Of a stretch of DNA of 6,952 bases, positions 1 through 5,839 are shown one piece after another. Location of the stretch: assembly GCA_012799265.1 (NCBI GenBank), contig JAAZLP010000203.1:1-6952 (forward strand). Reading direction: 5' to 3'. This DNA comes from Phyllobacteriaceae bacterium. GTDB lineage: Bacteria; Pseudomonadota; Alphaproteobacteria; Rhizobiales; Devosiaceae. The notes beneath the pieces were generated by a model. The model was not told where the DNA came from. It did not search any database and saw nothing but the letters and a program-made list of their open reading frames with translations. How positions within the stretch are numbered: position 1 is the first letter of the stretch; each line of letters opens with the position of its first letter. The position numbers and the translations under genes are program-made.

Positions 1-211
1 CAGGGTCCAAACGGGCGATAGACGCCGATTGTCCTTGAAACCCACAAATTTTTTTTCGACCCTTTTTCCCTTCAAAATCAAAAGCGTAACATTTTGACTA
101 GCCAGTAGTCGGTTGTTGTGCGTCCGAAGGCCATAATTATATGTAATATCAATGGCTTAATGTGGGTTTGGACGATTGAGTGGGAATTATCGACGGCCGC
201 ACGGAACGCGG

Positions 212-238
212 TAAGATCGGTCCGGTGGACCGATCTTA
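212..238 (-). terminator. Perfect 12-bp stem-loop, possible terminator of the acyltransferase gene
   Basis: Positions 212-223 (TAAGATCGGTCC) are the exact reverse complement of 227-238, with a 3-nt loop at 224-226. It lies about 70 nt past the acyltransferase stop codon on the minus strand, where a transcription terminator would fit. No T tract follows on either strand, so a classic intrinsic terminator is not proven. It could equally be an RNA-stabilising hairpin or an intergenic palindromic repeat. Confidence 0.45.
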
Positions 239-265
239 GTCGGTTACGCTCGAGGAGCATGCTCG

Positions 266-280
266 CAGGGCCCGGCCCTG
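266..280. repeat. Short GC-rich inverted repeat next to a 10-bp palindrome
   Basis: Positions 266-271 (CAGGGC) pair with 275-280 (GCCCTG) around a 3-nt loop. Immediately to the left, 255-264 (GAGCATGCTC) is a perfect 10-bp palindrome. With the 212-238 stem-loop they form a chain of hairpins just downstream of the acyltransferase stop. They may help end transcription; no other role can be read from the sequence. Confidence 0.4.
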
Positions 281-310
281 TTGTATCCTGTTTAGCGTTG
301 GCGCGGTCTT

Positions 311-1420
311 CTAGGCCGCGCGCCGGCGCAAGGCTTCCATAAGCGGGGTGAGCCGGACGAGAAGCGCCTCTGCGGCTTTCTCTACCGGCTTGCGGAAGCG
401 CCACTCAAACAGGCTGGCAAACACCACGGCCATGATGAAGGTCGAGACGATCACCAATCCAAGTGCCACCGAAGCCGGCATGTGCAGGTTGAACGTTGCC
501 AGCATGCTGACGCCGATATTTTCGTGGATCAGGTACCAGGAAAAGCTCAGGAGCCCGACCTGCGCCATCGCCCAGCTGAGCCCGGGAAAATGGGGCAAGG
601 CGTGTCCGCGGATGTAGCGGACGAATAGCATGGTCAGCGCGAGGTAGACCGCAGCACACACTAGCGCGGCGATATACCCGTCGCCAGGGGAAGAGGCTTC
701 CACAAAGATGATCAGCGTCGACAGCGCAAGATTTGCCGTCAGCAGCCGTTCATTGCCGAAGTGTCCCTGCTGAAATTGCCAACCCAGAATGCCGACGGCA
801 AAGAATGACAGATAGGGCGCGATGGCGAGGAATTTGAGCAGCGATTGCGGCGTGATCGAGCCCGATCCGCTGATAATGGTGGAAGCGACCCACACCCCGC
901 CCATGGCGAGGGCGAGAATGCCGAAAACGCGCCCCAACTGCTCCCGGTCGGGCATCATGAAGGCCATCAGCGCGACCAGTGCGTAGAATTTGATTTCCAC
1001 CGCGATCGACCAAAACGAGCCATTCGCCCAACTCGCCCAGAAAAACAAGGTTGAGCGCTACATCGACGAGGCCCGGCTCAGTCTCGTGGAAATTCGCTTC
1101 TGGCACCGAGGGCACCTGGAACACCATTCCGAACGCGAACAGCAGCAACACCGCTGCAACAAAGGCCGGGTAGATCCGCGAAAACCTGCAGGCGAGGAAC
1201 TGGCTGACACTGGCTGACCGCTCCAGTGTCATGAAGATGCAGTAGCCCGAGATGATGAAGAAGAAATAGACGCCTATCCAACCCATGAACACCGGGGTGG
1301 GGCGCTATCGGTAATGTTAAGCGCCGTCTGCGGTAGACGCGCGGTGAAGTGAAAAAGCACCACAAGCAATATTGCGATGCCTCGGAAGATATCAATGCTT
1401 TGGTTGCGTTGGCTGCTCAT
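311..1420 (-). pseudogene. Membrane acyltransferase (acyltransferase_3 family), two frameshifts
   Basis: This is an integral membrane O-acyltransferase of the family that transfers acetyl or other acyl groups to surface sugars such as O-antigen or exopolysaccharide; the substrate cannot be told. The start is ATG at 1420, with AGGTG (1432-1428) 7 nt upstream. Frame one (1420 to about 1294) gives an N-terminus with IDIFRGIAILLVVLFHF, including the conserved His24. Frame two (about 1293 to 1046) gives GWIGVYFFFIISGY and RFSRIYPAF. Frame three (about 1045 to 311) gives NGSFWSIAVE and the remaining hydrophobic segments, ending in RRRAA. Joining the frames gives about 369 residues, the usual length for the family, with no other disruption. 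One base seems missing at 1294-1302 and one extra at 1041-1045, both in homopolymers, so this may be an intact gene with sequence errors rather than a true pseudogene. No neighbouring sugar-biosynthesis gene indicates a target. Confidence 0.85.
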
Positions 1421-1427
1421 GTCACCA

Positions 1428-1432
1428 CACCT
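1428..1432 (-). promoter_or_regulatory. Ribosome binding site of the acyltransferase gene
   Basis: AGGTG on the minus strand sits 7 nt before the ATG at 1420. It supports that start over the internal GTG at 1292, which begins only after the conserved FRGIAILLVVLFHF segment. Confidence 0.55.
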
Positions 1433-1438
1433 GATCTA

Positions 1439-1464
1439 AGCGCCAACTTATACTGTGTGGCGCT
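1439..1464. promoter_or_regulatory. Dyad in the divergent promoter region, candidate operator
   Basis: AGCGCCA at 1439-1445 is the exact reverse complement of TGGCGCT at 1458-1464, with a 12-bp spacer. The spacer holds TATAAG on the minus strand (1452-1447) and TATACT on the plus strand (1449-1454), either of which could be a -10 element. On the minus strand TTGACA (1469-1464) abuts the dyad, but only 11 nt separate it from TATAAG, too close for a standard sigma-70 pair. The geometry, two 7-bp half-sites 19 bp apart centre to centre, would suit a dimeric repressor. No regulator gene lies in the window. Confidence 0.35.
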
Positions 1465-1517
1465 GTCAAGCATTGGGCTACTGGAGCCACGGTTAACGCC
1501 GGAAATCCGGGCCATTC

Positions 1518-1546
1518 GGTTTGCAATCCACGGGCAGCGTGATAAT
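1518..1546 (+). promoter_or_regulatory. Weak candidate promoter for the YfgM-like gene and der
   Basis: GATAAT at 1541-1546, preceded by GT, resembles a -10 element. The hexamer 17 nt upstream (GGTTTG, 1518-1523) is a poor -35, and the better TTGCAA (1521-1526) is only 14 nt away. Transcription from here would give a leader of about 30 nt before the ATG at 1583. The position is right but the match is weak. Confidence 0.25.
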
Positions 1547-1582
1547 GCTCCCCGCAACTCATCTCCTTGCCTCAGGCCGTCC

Positions 1583-2332
1583 ATGTCCAACGAGAATATT
1601 TTCCGCGAAATTGACGAGGAACTGCGCTCCGACCGGATGCGGACCCTGTGGAAGCGTTTTGCCCCCTTTGTTATTGGGGGCGCCATCGCCATCGTGGCTC
1701 TGGTGGCAGTCAATGAAGGCTGGAAGTGGTATACAAACACCCAGTCATCGCAGGCCTCGCAGCAGCTTTATGCAGCGCTGGATACTGCCGAGAGTGGCGA
1801 TCTTGCCGCTGCCAAGACGCAGCTTGATGAGCTGGCAGCAAACGGATCAGGCGGTTATCCGGTCCTGGCCCAGTTCCGCAAAGCCGCACTCCTCAGCGAG
1901 GAAGGCGATATTGCCGGCGCCGTTGCTGCCTATGATCTTCTCGCCAGCACTCAGTCCGAGCCGCGTCTGCGCGAGCTTGCTCTGATCCTTGCTGGCAACC
2001 TGCTGGTCGATAATGGTTCGCTTGCCGATGTGCAGGCACGTCTCGGTACAATTGCGACTGAAGACAGCCAGATGCGTCGCGTGGCCCATGAACTTATCGG
2101 CCTCGCTCAATACAAGGCTGGCGATTTCGTCGCTGCCGAAACCAGCTTCCAGGCAGTTCTCGACGATCCGCTTGCGAACTCTGCCACGCGTAACCGCGTT
2201 GCCTATTACATGGCGCAGATGCTGTCCGAAGGCAGCATGAGCGCTGAAACGCCAGCCCAAGCGGCTGCCGATGCCATCGACAATGCTGTTGAGGCCGAGG
2301 CAGAAACTGCGGCCGAGCCGGCCGCTGAATAA
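1583..2332 (+). CDS. TPR-like, membrane-anchored YfgM-type protein
   Basis: This is a 249-residue protein of the TPR_21/YfgM type. The E. coli relative is a periplasmic-facing partner of the SecYEG translocon and its chaperones. The N-terminus (FREIDEELRSDRMRTLWKRF, about residues 7-26) is a charged cytoplasmic segment typical of alphaproteobacterial members. One transmembrane helix follows at about 27-44, then helical TPR-like repeats at about 56-215 with alternating small and large residues, and an Ala/Glu-rich low-complexity tail from about 221. The frame is open back to an ATG at 1349, but that extension overlaps the divergent acyltransferase gene and has no family character, so the ATG at 1583 is chosen; its ribosome binding site is weak. 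Der starts 21 nt downstream, as expected of a yfgM-der cluster, but no bamB gene lies between. The fold assignment is good; the translocon role is by analogy. Confidence 0.85.
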   Translation: MSNENIFREIDEELRSDRMRTLWKRFAPFVIGGAIAIVALVAVNEGWKWYTNTQSSQASQQLYAALDTAESGDLAAAKTQLDELAANGSGGYPVLAQFRKAALLSEEGDIAGAVAAYDLLASTQSEPRLRELALILAGNLLVDNGSLADVQARLGTIATEDSQMRRVAHELIGLAQYKAGDFVAAETSFQAVLDDPLANSATRNRVAYYMAQMLSEGSMSAETPAQAAADAIDNAVEAEAETAAEPAAE

Positions 2333-2340
2333 GCAGCCTG

Positions 2341-2346
2341 AAGGGA
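2341..2346 (+). promoter_or_regulatory. Ribosome binding site of der
   Basis: AAGGGA lies 7 nt before the ATG at 2354 in the 21-nt gap after the YfgM-like stop codon. It supports that start and independent initiation of der on a shared transcript. Confidence 0.6.
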
Positions 2347-2353
2347 AACGGCC

Positions 2354-3802
2354 ATGACGGTCACACTCGCCATTGTCGGCCGTCCCAACGTCGGCAAATC
2401 AACGCTGTTCAATCGCCTCGTCGGTCGCAAGATCGCGCTTGTCGATGATACTCCAGGTGTCACCCGCGACCGCCGCGAGGCCGAAGGTCGGATTGCTGAT
2501 CTGACGTTCCGGGTGCTCGACACGGCTGGTTACGAGGACGTCAAGGACGGCTCGCTCGAAGACCGCATGCGTCAGCAGACCGAACTGGCCATCCGTGAAG
2601 CGGATATCATCCTCTTCATGATCGATGCCCGCGCCGGTGTCATGCCGCTCGACCAGCGTTTCGCCCAGGTCCTGCGCAAGGCTGGCAAGCACGTGCATCT
2701 GGTCGGCAACAAGGCCGAAAGCAAGTCTGCCGAGCATGGTCTCGTGGAAGCTTTCAAACTCGGATTCGGCGAGCCTATCGCGCTCTCTGCAGAGCATGGC
2801 CTCGGCCTGTCCGAGCTTTACTCCATAGTCTCGGCTGCCATCGACAAAGCGGAGGCTGAACAGGCCGAAGCGAAGGCAGCTGACCTTGCTGCCTCCAGCG
2901 ATCTCGACTTCTTGCCTGAGGTAGACGTCGACATCACGCCGGATATGCTTGAAGGGGAGGGCGAGGACGCCACCCTTCGCTGGAACCCCCGCCGCCACCT
3001 TAACGTCGCGATCGTCGGTCGTCCCAATGCTGGCAAATCCACCCTCGTCAACCGCATTGTGGGCGAAGATCGGGTTCTGGTCGGACCGGAAGCCGGCATA
3101 ACCCGCGACAGCATTCTCGTGCCGTGGGAATGGGAAGGCCGCATCATCAATCTGGTGGACACCGCCGGCATTCGTCGCCGTTCGCGCGTCACCGAGAAGC
3201 TGGAAAAGCTGGCCGTCGGGGACAGCCTCCGCTCTATCCAATATGCCGAAGTTGTCGTTCTTCTCCTCGACGCCACCATTCCATTCGAGAAGCAGGACCT
3301 GGCTCTCGCTGACCTGGTGGAGCGCGAAGGCCGCGCCATGGTCATCGCGCTCAACAAGTGGGATCTGATCGAAGACAAGAACAAGGCTCTGGCAGAGTTG
3401 CGCGAAGCCTGCGAGCGCCTGCTGCCGCAGGTGCGTGGTGTGCCGCTGGTGACGCTGTCCGGTTTGACTGGACGCAATATCGACAAGCTCATGGACGCCA
3501 TCTTCTCCATTGAGCGCAGCTGGAATGCCCACGTTTCCACCTCCAGGCTCAATCGCTGGTTGGCGGGCATGCTTGAGGGCCATCCGCCTCCCGCGGTATC
3601 GGGTCGTCGTTTGAAGATGCGCTATATGACGCAGGCCAAGACCCGGCCGCCTAGCTTCATCATCTTTTCTTCGCGTCCGGACGCGGTCCCGGCATCGTAC
3701 CAACGCTATCTGGTCAACGGCCTGCGCGAGGCCTTCGACATGCCTGGTACTCCCATCCGCATATGGCTGCGCGGTGGAAAAAACCCCTACGTCAAGGACT
3801 AG
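2354..3802 (+). CDS. der: Ribosome biogenesis GTPase Der (EngA)
   Basis: Der is an essential tandem GTPase that binds the 50S subunit and helps its late assembly. At 482 residues it is in the normal range for the family. The first G domain has GRPNVGKST at 9-17, DTPGVTRD at 32-39, DTAG at 56-59 and NKAE at 119-122. The last is the NKxE variant of the usual NKxD that I recognise in other alphaproteobacterial Der proteins. An acidic linker (about 175-210) leads to the second G domain, with GRPNAGKST at 222-230, DTAG at 269-272 and NKWD at 334-337. The C-terminal KH-like domain (about 380-482) contains RPPSFIIFSSRP and ends in GGKNPYVKD. ATG 2354 gives the family's usual short lead into the first P-loop. 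It is probably cotranscribed with the upstream TPR gene. Nothing is truncated or unusual. Confidence 0.98.
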   Translation: MTVTLAIVGRPNVGKSTLFNRLVGRKIALVDDTPGVTRDRREAEGRIADLTFRVLDTAGYEDVKDGSLEDRMRQQTELAIREADIILFMIDARAGVMPLDQRFAQVLRKAGKHVHLVGNKAESKSAEHGLVEAFKLGFGEPIALSAEHGLGLSELYSIVSAAIDKAEAEQAEAKAADLAASSDLDFLPEVDVDITPDMLEGEGEDATLRWNPRRHLNVAIVGRPNAGKSTLVNRIVGEDRVLVGPEAGITRDSILVPWEWEGRIINLVDTAGIRRRSRVTEKLEKLAVGDSLRSIQYAEVVVLLLDATIPFEKQDLALADLVEREGRAMVIALNKWDLIEDKNKALAELREACERLLPQVRGVPLVTLSGLTGRNIDKLMDAIFSIERSWNAHVSTSRLNRWLAGMLEGHPPPAVSGRRLKMRYMTQAKTRPPSFIIFSSRPDAVPASYQRYLVNGLREAFDMPGTPIRIWLRGGKNPYVKD

Positions 3803-3811
3803 GGTGCGGGA

Positions 3812-3855
3812 CCATTCGGCATGACGGCATCCGCAATGCGGATGCCAGCGAATGG
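3812..3855. terminator. Nested stem-loop after der, possible terminator
   Basis: An inner perfect stem pairs 3826-3834 (GGCATCCGC) with 3838-3846 (GCGGATGCC) around a 3-nt AAT loop. An outer stem pairs 3812-3818 (CCATTCG) with 3849-3855 (CGAATGG). The two are separated by 7 nt on the left and 2 nt on the right, making an asymmetric internal loop. It begins 10 nt past the der stop codon. No U tract follows, so it may be a weak or Rho-assisted terminator, an mRNA 3'-end stabiliser or a REP-like palindrome. Confidence 0.5.
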
Positions 3856-3859
3856 CCTA

Positions 3860-3887
3860 TTCACTTCCTCTGAGCTTGCCCTATAGT
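3860..3887 (+). promoter_or_regulatory. Candidate sigma-70 promoter of the CorC-like gene
   Basis: TTCACT (3860-3865) and TATAGT (3882-3887) are separated by 16 nt and resemble -35 and -10 elements. Transcription would start near 3894, leaving a short leader before the TTG start codon. The site lies right after the der stem-loop, consistent with a separate transcription unit. Only moderate matches. Confidence 0.35.
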
Positions 3888-3937
3888 GCGCGCGTCGTAA
3901 CACCCCGCCATTGGTCGCGGCGTGCCAACTTTGCACT

Positions 3938-5227
3938 TTGTTGCTTACAGAAATCCTCATCGTCGTCGTTCTGATTCTTGTGAACGGCGCCCTGGCCATG
4001 TCCGAACTGGCCGTCGTTTCATCCCGTTCCGCGCGTCTGAAAGTCCTGGCTGACCAGGGGAGCAAGGGCGCAGCCACAGCCCTAAAGCTCGCGGAAGACC
4101 CCGGTAAGTTCCTTTCCTCCGTTCAGATCGGCATTACGCTGGTCGGCATTCTCTCCGGTGCCTTCTCTGGCGCCACACTGGGTCTCCGGCTCACGGACTG
4201 GCTCAAGAGTGTCGGCATACCTGCTAATATTGCCGACGTGGGCGGTGTCGGTGTTGTCGTGGTCCTTATCACCTATGGCTCGCTCATCCTGGGCGAATTG
4301 GTGCCAAAACAGATTGCCCTGCGCAATCCTGAGGGCGTCGCAACGCGCGTTGCCCAGCCTATGGCATTCCTTGCGCTGATCGGCACGCCGATCGTCTGGT
4401 TGCTGGATATTTCCGGCAAGCTGGTGTTGCGCCTGCTGGGCCAGGGCGGTGAGGCCGAGGAGTCGGTCACCGAGGAAGAGGTCCGCACCATTATCGCCGA
4501 GGCCACCACTGCGGGTATCTTTGAGACCGAGGAGCACTCCATGCTCTCCGGCGTCATGCGCCTCGCCGACCGCTCTGCCCGCGGCCTGATGACCCCGCGT
4601 CTCGACGTGGTCGTGATCGATCTGGAAGATACTTACGAGGAAAACCTCAAGGTCATCCTCTCGACAAATCACACCAAGATTTTGGTCCAGGAAGGTGACG
4701 CGGACTCCATCCTCGGCGTCCTGTCGCTGTCCGATCTCCTGCCTGATCTCGCCGCCGGCAACCAGCCTGACCTGCGCAAGCTGGTAAAGCCTGTGCCCGT
4801 GGTAATGGAGCACGCCGTTGCCCTTGACGTGGTCGAGGCCATCCGCAAGTCCTCTGCCCAGCTGGCGCTTGTGGTCGACGAATATGGCCACTTCGAAGGC
4901 ATCATCACCTATGGTGACGTGCTCGAGGTGATCACGGGTATCTATAACGAAGAACCGGGCGAAGAGCCTGCCGTCGCGCAGCGTGCCGATGGCTCCTGGC
5001 TGGTCGCAGGTTGGATGCCGGTGGATGACTTCCGTGAGCGCTTTAATGTGCCTATCCCCAAGGATGCTCGTTACGAGACCCTGGCTGGCTACGTGCTTTC
5101 CCAGCTCAACCACCTGCCAGCGATCGGCGAAACTTTTGACCGGGAAGGCTGGCGCTTTGAGGTGCTCGACCTCGATGGCCATCGCATCGACAAGGTGCTC
5201 ATTGCGCCGATCAACGCGGCAAGCTGA
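3938..5227 (+). CDS. CorC/HlyC-family membrane protein (CNNM/DUF21, CBS pair, CorC C-terminal domain)
   Basis: Often annotated 'hemolysin family protein', this group is better linked to Mg2+/Co2+ efflux or resistance; haemolysis is not implied. The 429 residues show an N-terminal CNNM/DUF21 membrane domain (about 1-195) with hydrophobic segments near 4-20, 62-80, 100-118 and 142-160, and the signature GELVPKQIALRNPE at 119-132. A CBS pair follows (about 215-335), with LMTPR at 217-221 and VVDEYGHFEGIIT at 312-324, then a CorC/HlyC C-terminal domain (about 345-425). The frame has a stop at 3884-3886 and the only early start codons are TTG at 3911, 3938 and 3941. I chose 3938 because the protein then opens with LLTEILIVV, where family members usually begin. 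No clear Shine-Dalgarno precedes any of them. A start at 3911 would add nine residues. It appears to be a single-gene unit flanked by hairpins. Confidence 0.93.
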   Translation: MLLTEILIVVVLILVNGALAMSELAVVSSRSARLKVLADQGSKGAATALKLAEDPGKFLSSVQIGITLVGILSGAFSGATLGLRLTDWLKSVGIPANIADVGGVGVVVVLITYGSLILGELVPKQIALRNPEGVATRVAQPMAFLALIGTPIVWLLDISGKLVLRLLGQGGEAEESVTEEEVRTIIAEATTAGIFETEEHSMLSGVMRLADRSARGLMTPRLDVVVIDLEDTYEENLKVILSTNHTKILVQEGDADSILGVLSLSDLLPDLAAGNQPDLRKLVKPVPVVMEHAVALDVVEAIRKSSAQLALVVDEYGHFEGIITYGDVLEVITGIYNEEPGEEPAVAQRADGSWLVAGWMPVDDFRERFNVPIPKDARYETLAGYVLSQLNHLPAIGETFDREGWRFEVLDLDGHRIDKVLIAPINAAS

Positions 5228-5236
5228 ACCTCAATC

Positions 5237-5260
5237 GGGGTGGCGCTATAGCGCCATCCC
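5237..5260. terminator. Hairpin between convergent genes, probable bidirectional terminator
   Basis: Positions 5237-5246 pair with 5251-5260 (one G-T wobble) around a TATA loop. The stem is GC-rich. It starts 9 nt past the stop of the CorC-like gene and contains the TAG stop (5248-5246) of the convergent GNAT gene, so it can serve both transcripts. There is no U run on either side. Confidence 0.55.
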
Positions 5261-5839
5261 GAACCATACGACTGACGGCTCGCGCCGAAGTTCGTTGAAG
5301 CCGCTCTTCGACCAGAAGGCGATGCCCCCTTCATTGGTGACGTTCGCCCCGAGGTGAATACCTCTGACGCCGGCCTTCCTCGCCTGATCAACCCACATTT
5401 TGAGCAAATTGGTGCCGACTCTCTGCCCGCGCAGACGTGGCAGCAGATTCATATGGATATGCGCAGGATAAGCGATAGTGAGATCTGAAGGCGCATTGGA
5501 GGGCGCGTTGATGGTTGCGATCCGGGCTTTATCCGCCTCGGTCATGTCCTCGGAATCAGCGTAGAAAAGCCTCAGGTCGGGCCACCATTCGGCTTCAAGA
5601 CTTTCGGCGAAGCGTTTGGTGTCGTGCGTACCGACGATATATCCGGCAACGCCGAGGTCATCCTCAGCGATGAACACATTGTGGGGTTCCAGCACCCCAT
5701 AGGGTGCTGAATAGATGTGACCGACGAGTTTCGGGTCATTGTGCAGCGCCGTAGCGTCCCGGCCGGCATCGCCAGTCTCGAGGCAAATGCTGTAAAGCGC
5801 GTCGAGATCGTCTGACCGATAGGCGCGCAACTCCAGCAA
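5246..5839 (-). CDS. GNAT family N-acetyltransferase
   Basis: A 197-residue acetyl-CoA-dependent acetyltransferase of the GNAT fold; the acceptor is unknown. The N-terminus (LELRAYRSDDLDALYSICLETGD) is the usual strand-helix opening. The acetyl-CoA loop is RGQRVGT at 137-143, where Arg replaces the first Gly of the common RxxGxG pattern. GANVTNEGGIAFWSKSGF (about 164-181) is the typical late motif with an aromatic residue packing near the cofactor. The start is TTG at 5839, directly after the TGA of the SDR gene, with GAGGAG (5851-5846) 6 nt upstream inside the SDR coding sequence; no ATG fits. The segment ETGDAGRDATAL..DPKLVGHIYSAPY resembles a set of GNATs I associate with alphaproteobacteria and actinobacteria, but I cannot name a substrate. 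It is the last gene of the purF-SDR-GNAT operon. Confidence 0.9.
   Translation of the reverse strand: MLELRAYRSDDLDALYSICLETGDAGRDATALHNDPKLVGHIYSAPYGVLEPHNVFIAEDDLGVAGYIVGTHDTKRFAESLEAEWWPDLRLFYADSEDMTEADKARIATINAPSNAPSDLTIAYPAHIHMNLLPRLRGQRVGTNLLKMWVDQARKAGVRGIHLGANVTNEGGIAFWSKSGFNELRREPSVVWFGMAL

Larger units (their letters stand above)
1..310. other. Gene-free leftmost region: AT-rich stretch followed by inverted repeats
   Basis: I see no supportable gene here. The short open frames have no recognisable protein character and no good ribosome binding site. Positions 1-180 are visibly richer in A and T than the rest of the window and include a T8 run near 50-57 and a T5 run near 62-66. Positions 136-141 read TATAAT on the minus strand, an exact -10 hexamer, but no matching -35 lies at the right distance, so it is only a possible leftward promoter for a gene outside the window. 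Positions 200-325 hold a series of perfect inverted repeats, listed separately, that lie just past the stop codon of the leftward acyltransferase gene. Confidence 0.6.

Noticed and set aside
14..57. Possible terminator made of a GGCG/CGCC stem and the T8 run
   Set aside because: The stem (14-17 with 23-26) is only 4 bp and lies about 25 nt from the T run, so the parts do not fit together.
118..342. Plus-strand open frame of 74 codons
   Set aside because: It runs through the palindromes, has no good ribosome binding site and shows no recognisable sequence.
78..404. Minus-strand open frame of 108 codons at the left edge
   Set aside because: It overlaps the acyltransferase C-terminus in another frame, crosses the hairpin cluster, and its Arg/Ala-rich translation looks non-coding.
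1499..1510. Small inverted repeat CCGG-AAAT-CCGG
   Set aside because: A 4-bp stem is expected by chance in GC-rich sequence.
1349..1582. 78-codon N-terminal extension of the YfgM-like protein
   Set aside because: It overlaps the start of the divergent acyltransferase and the intergenic dyad, and the family-typical N-terminus begins at 1583.
2399..3703. Long open frame (434 codons) antisense to der
   Set aside because: It lies entirely within the certain der gene. Its translation has no recognisable domain, and such frames arise from GC-biased codon use on the opposite strand.
4082..5182. Long open frame (366 codons) antisense to the CorC-like gene
   Set aside because: Same reason: a His/Asp/Gln-rich translation with no family character, opposite a clear gene.
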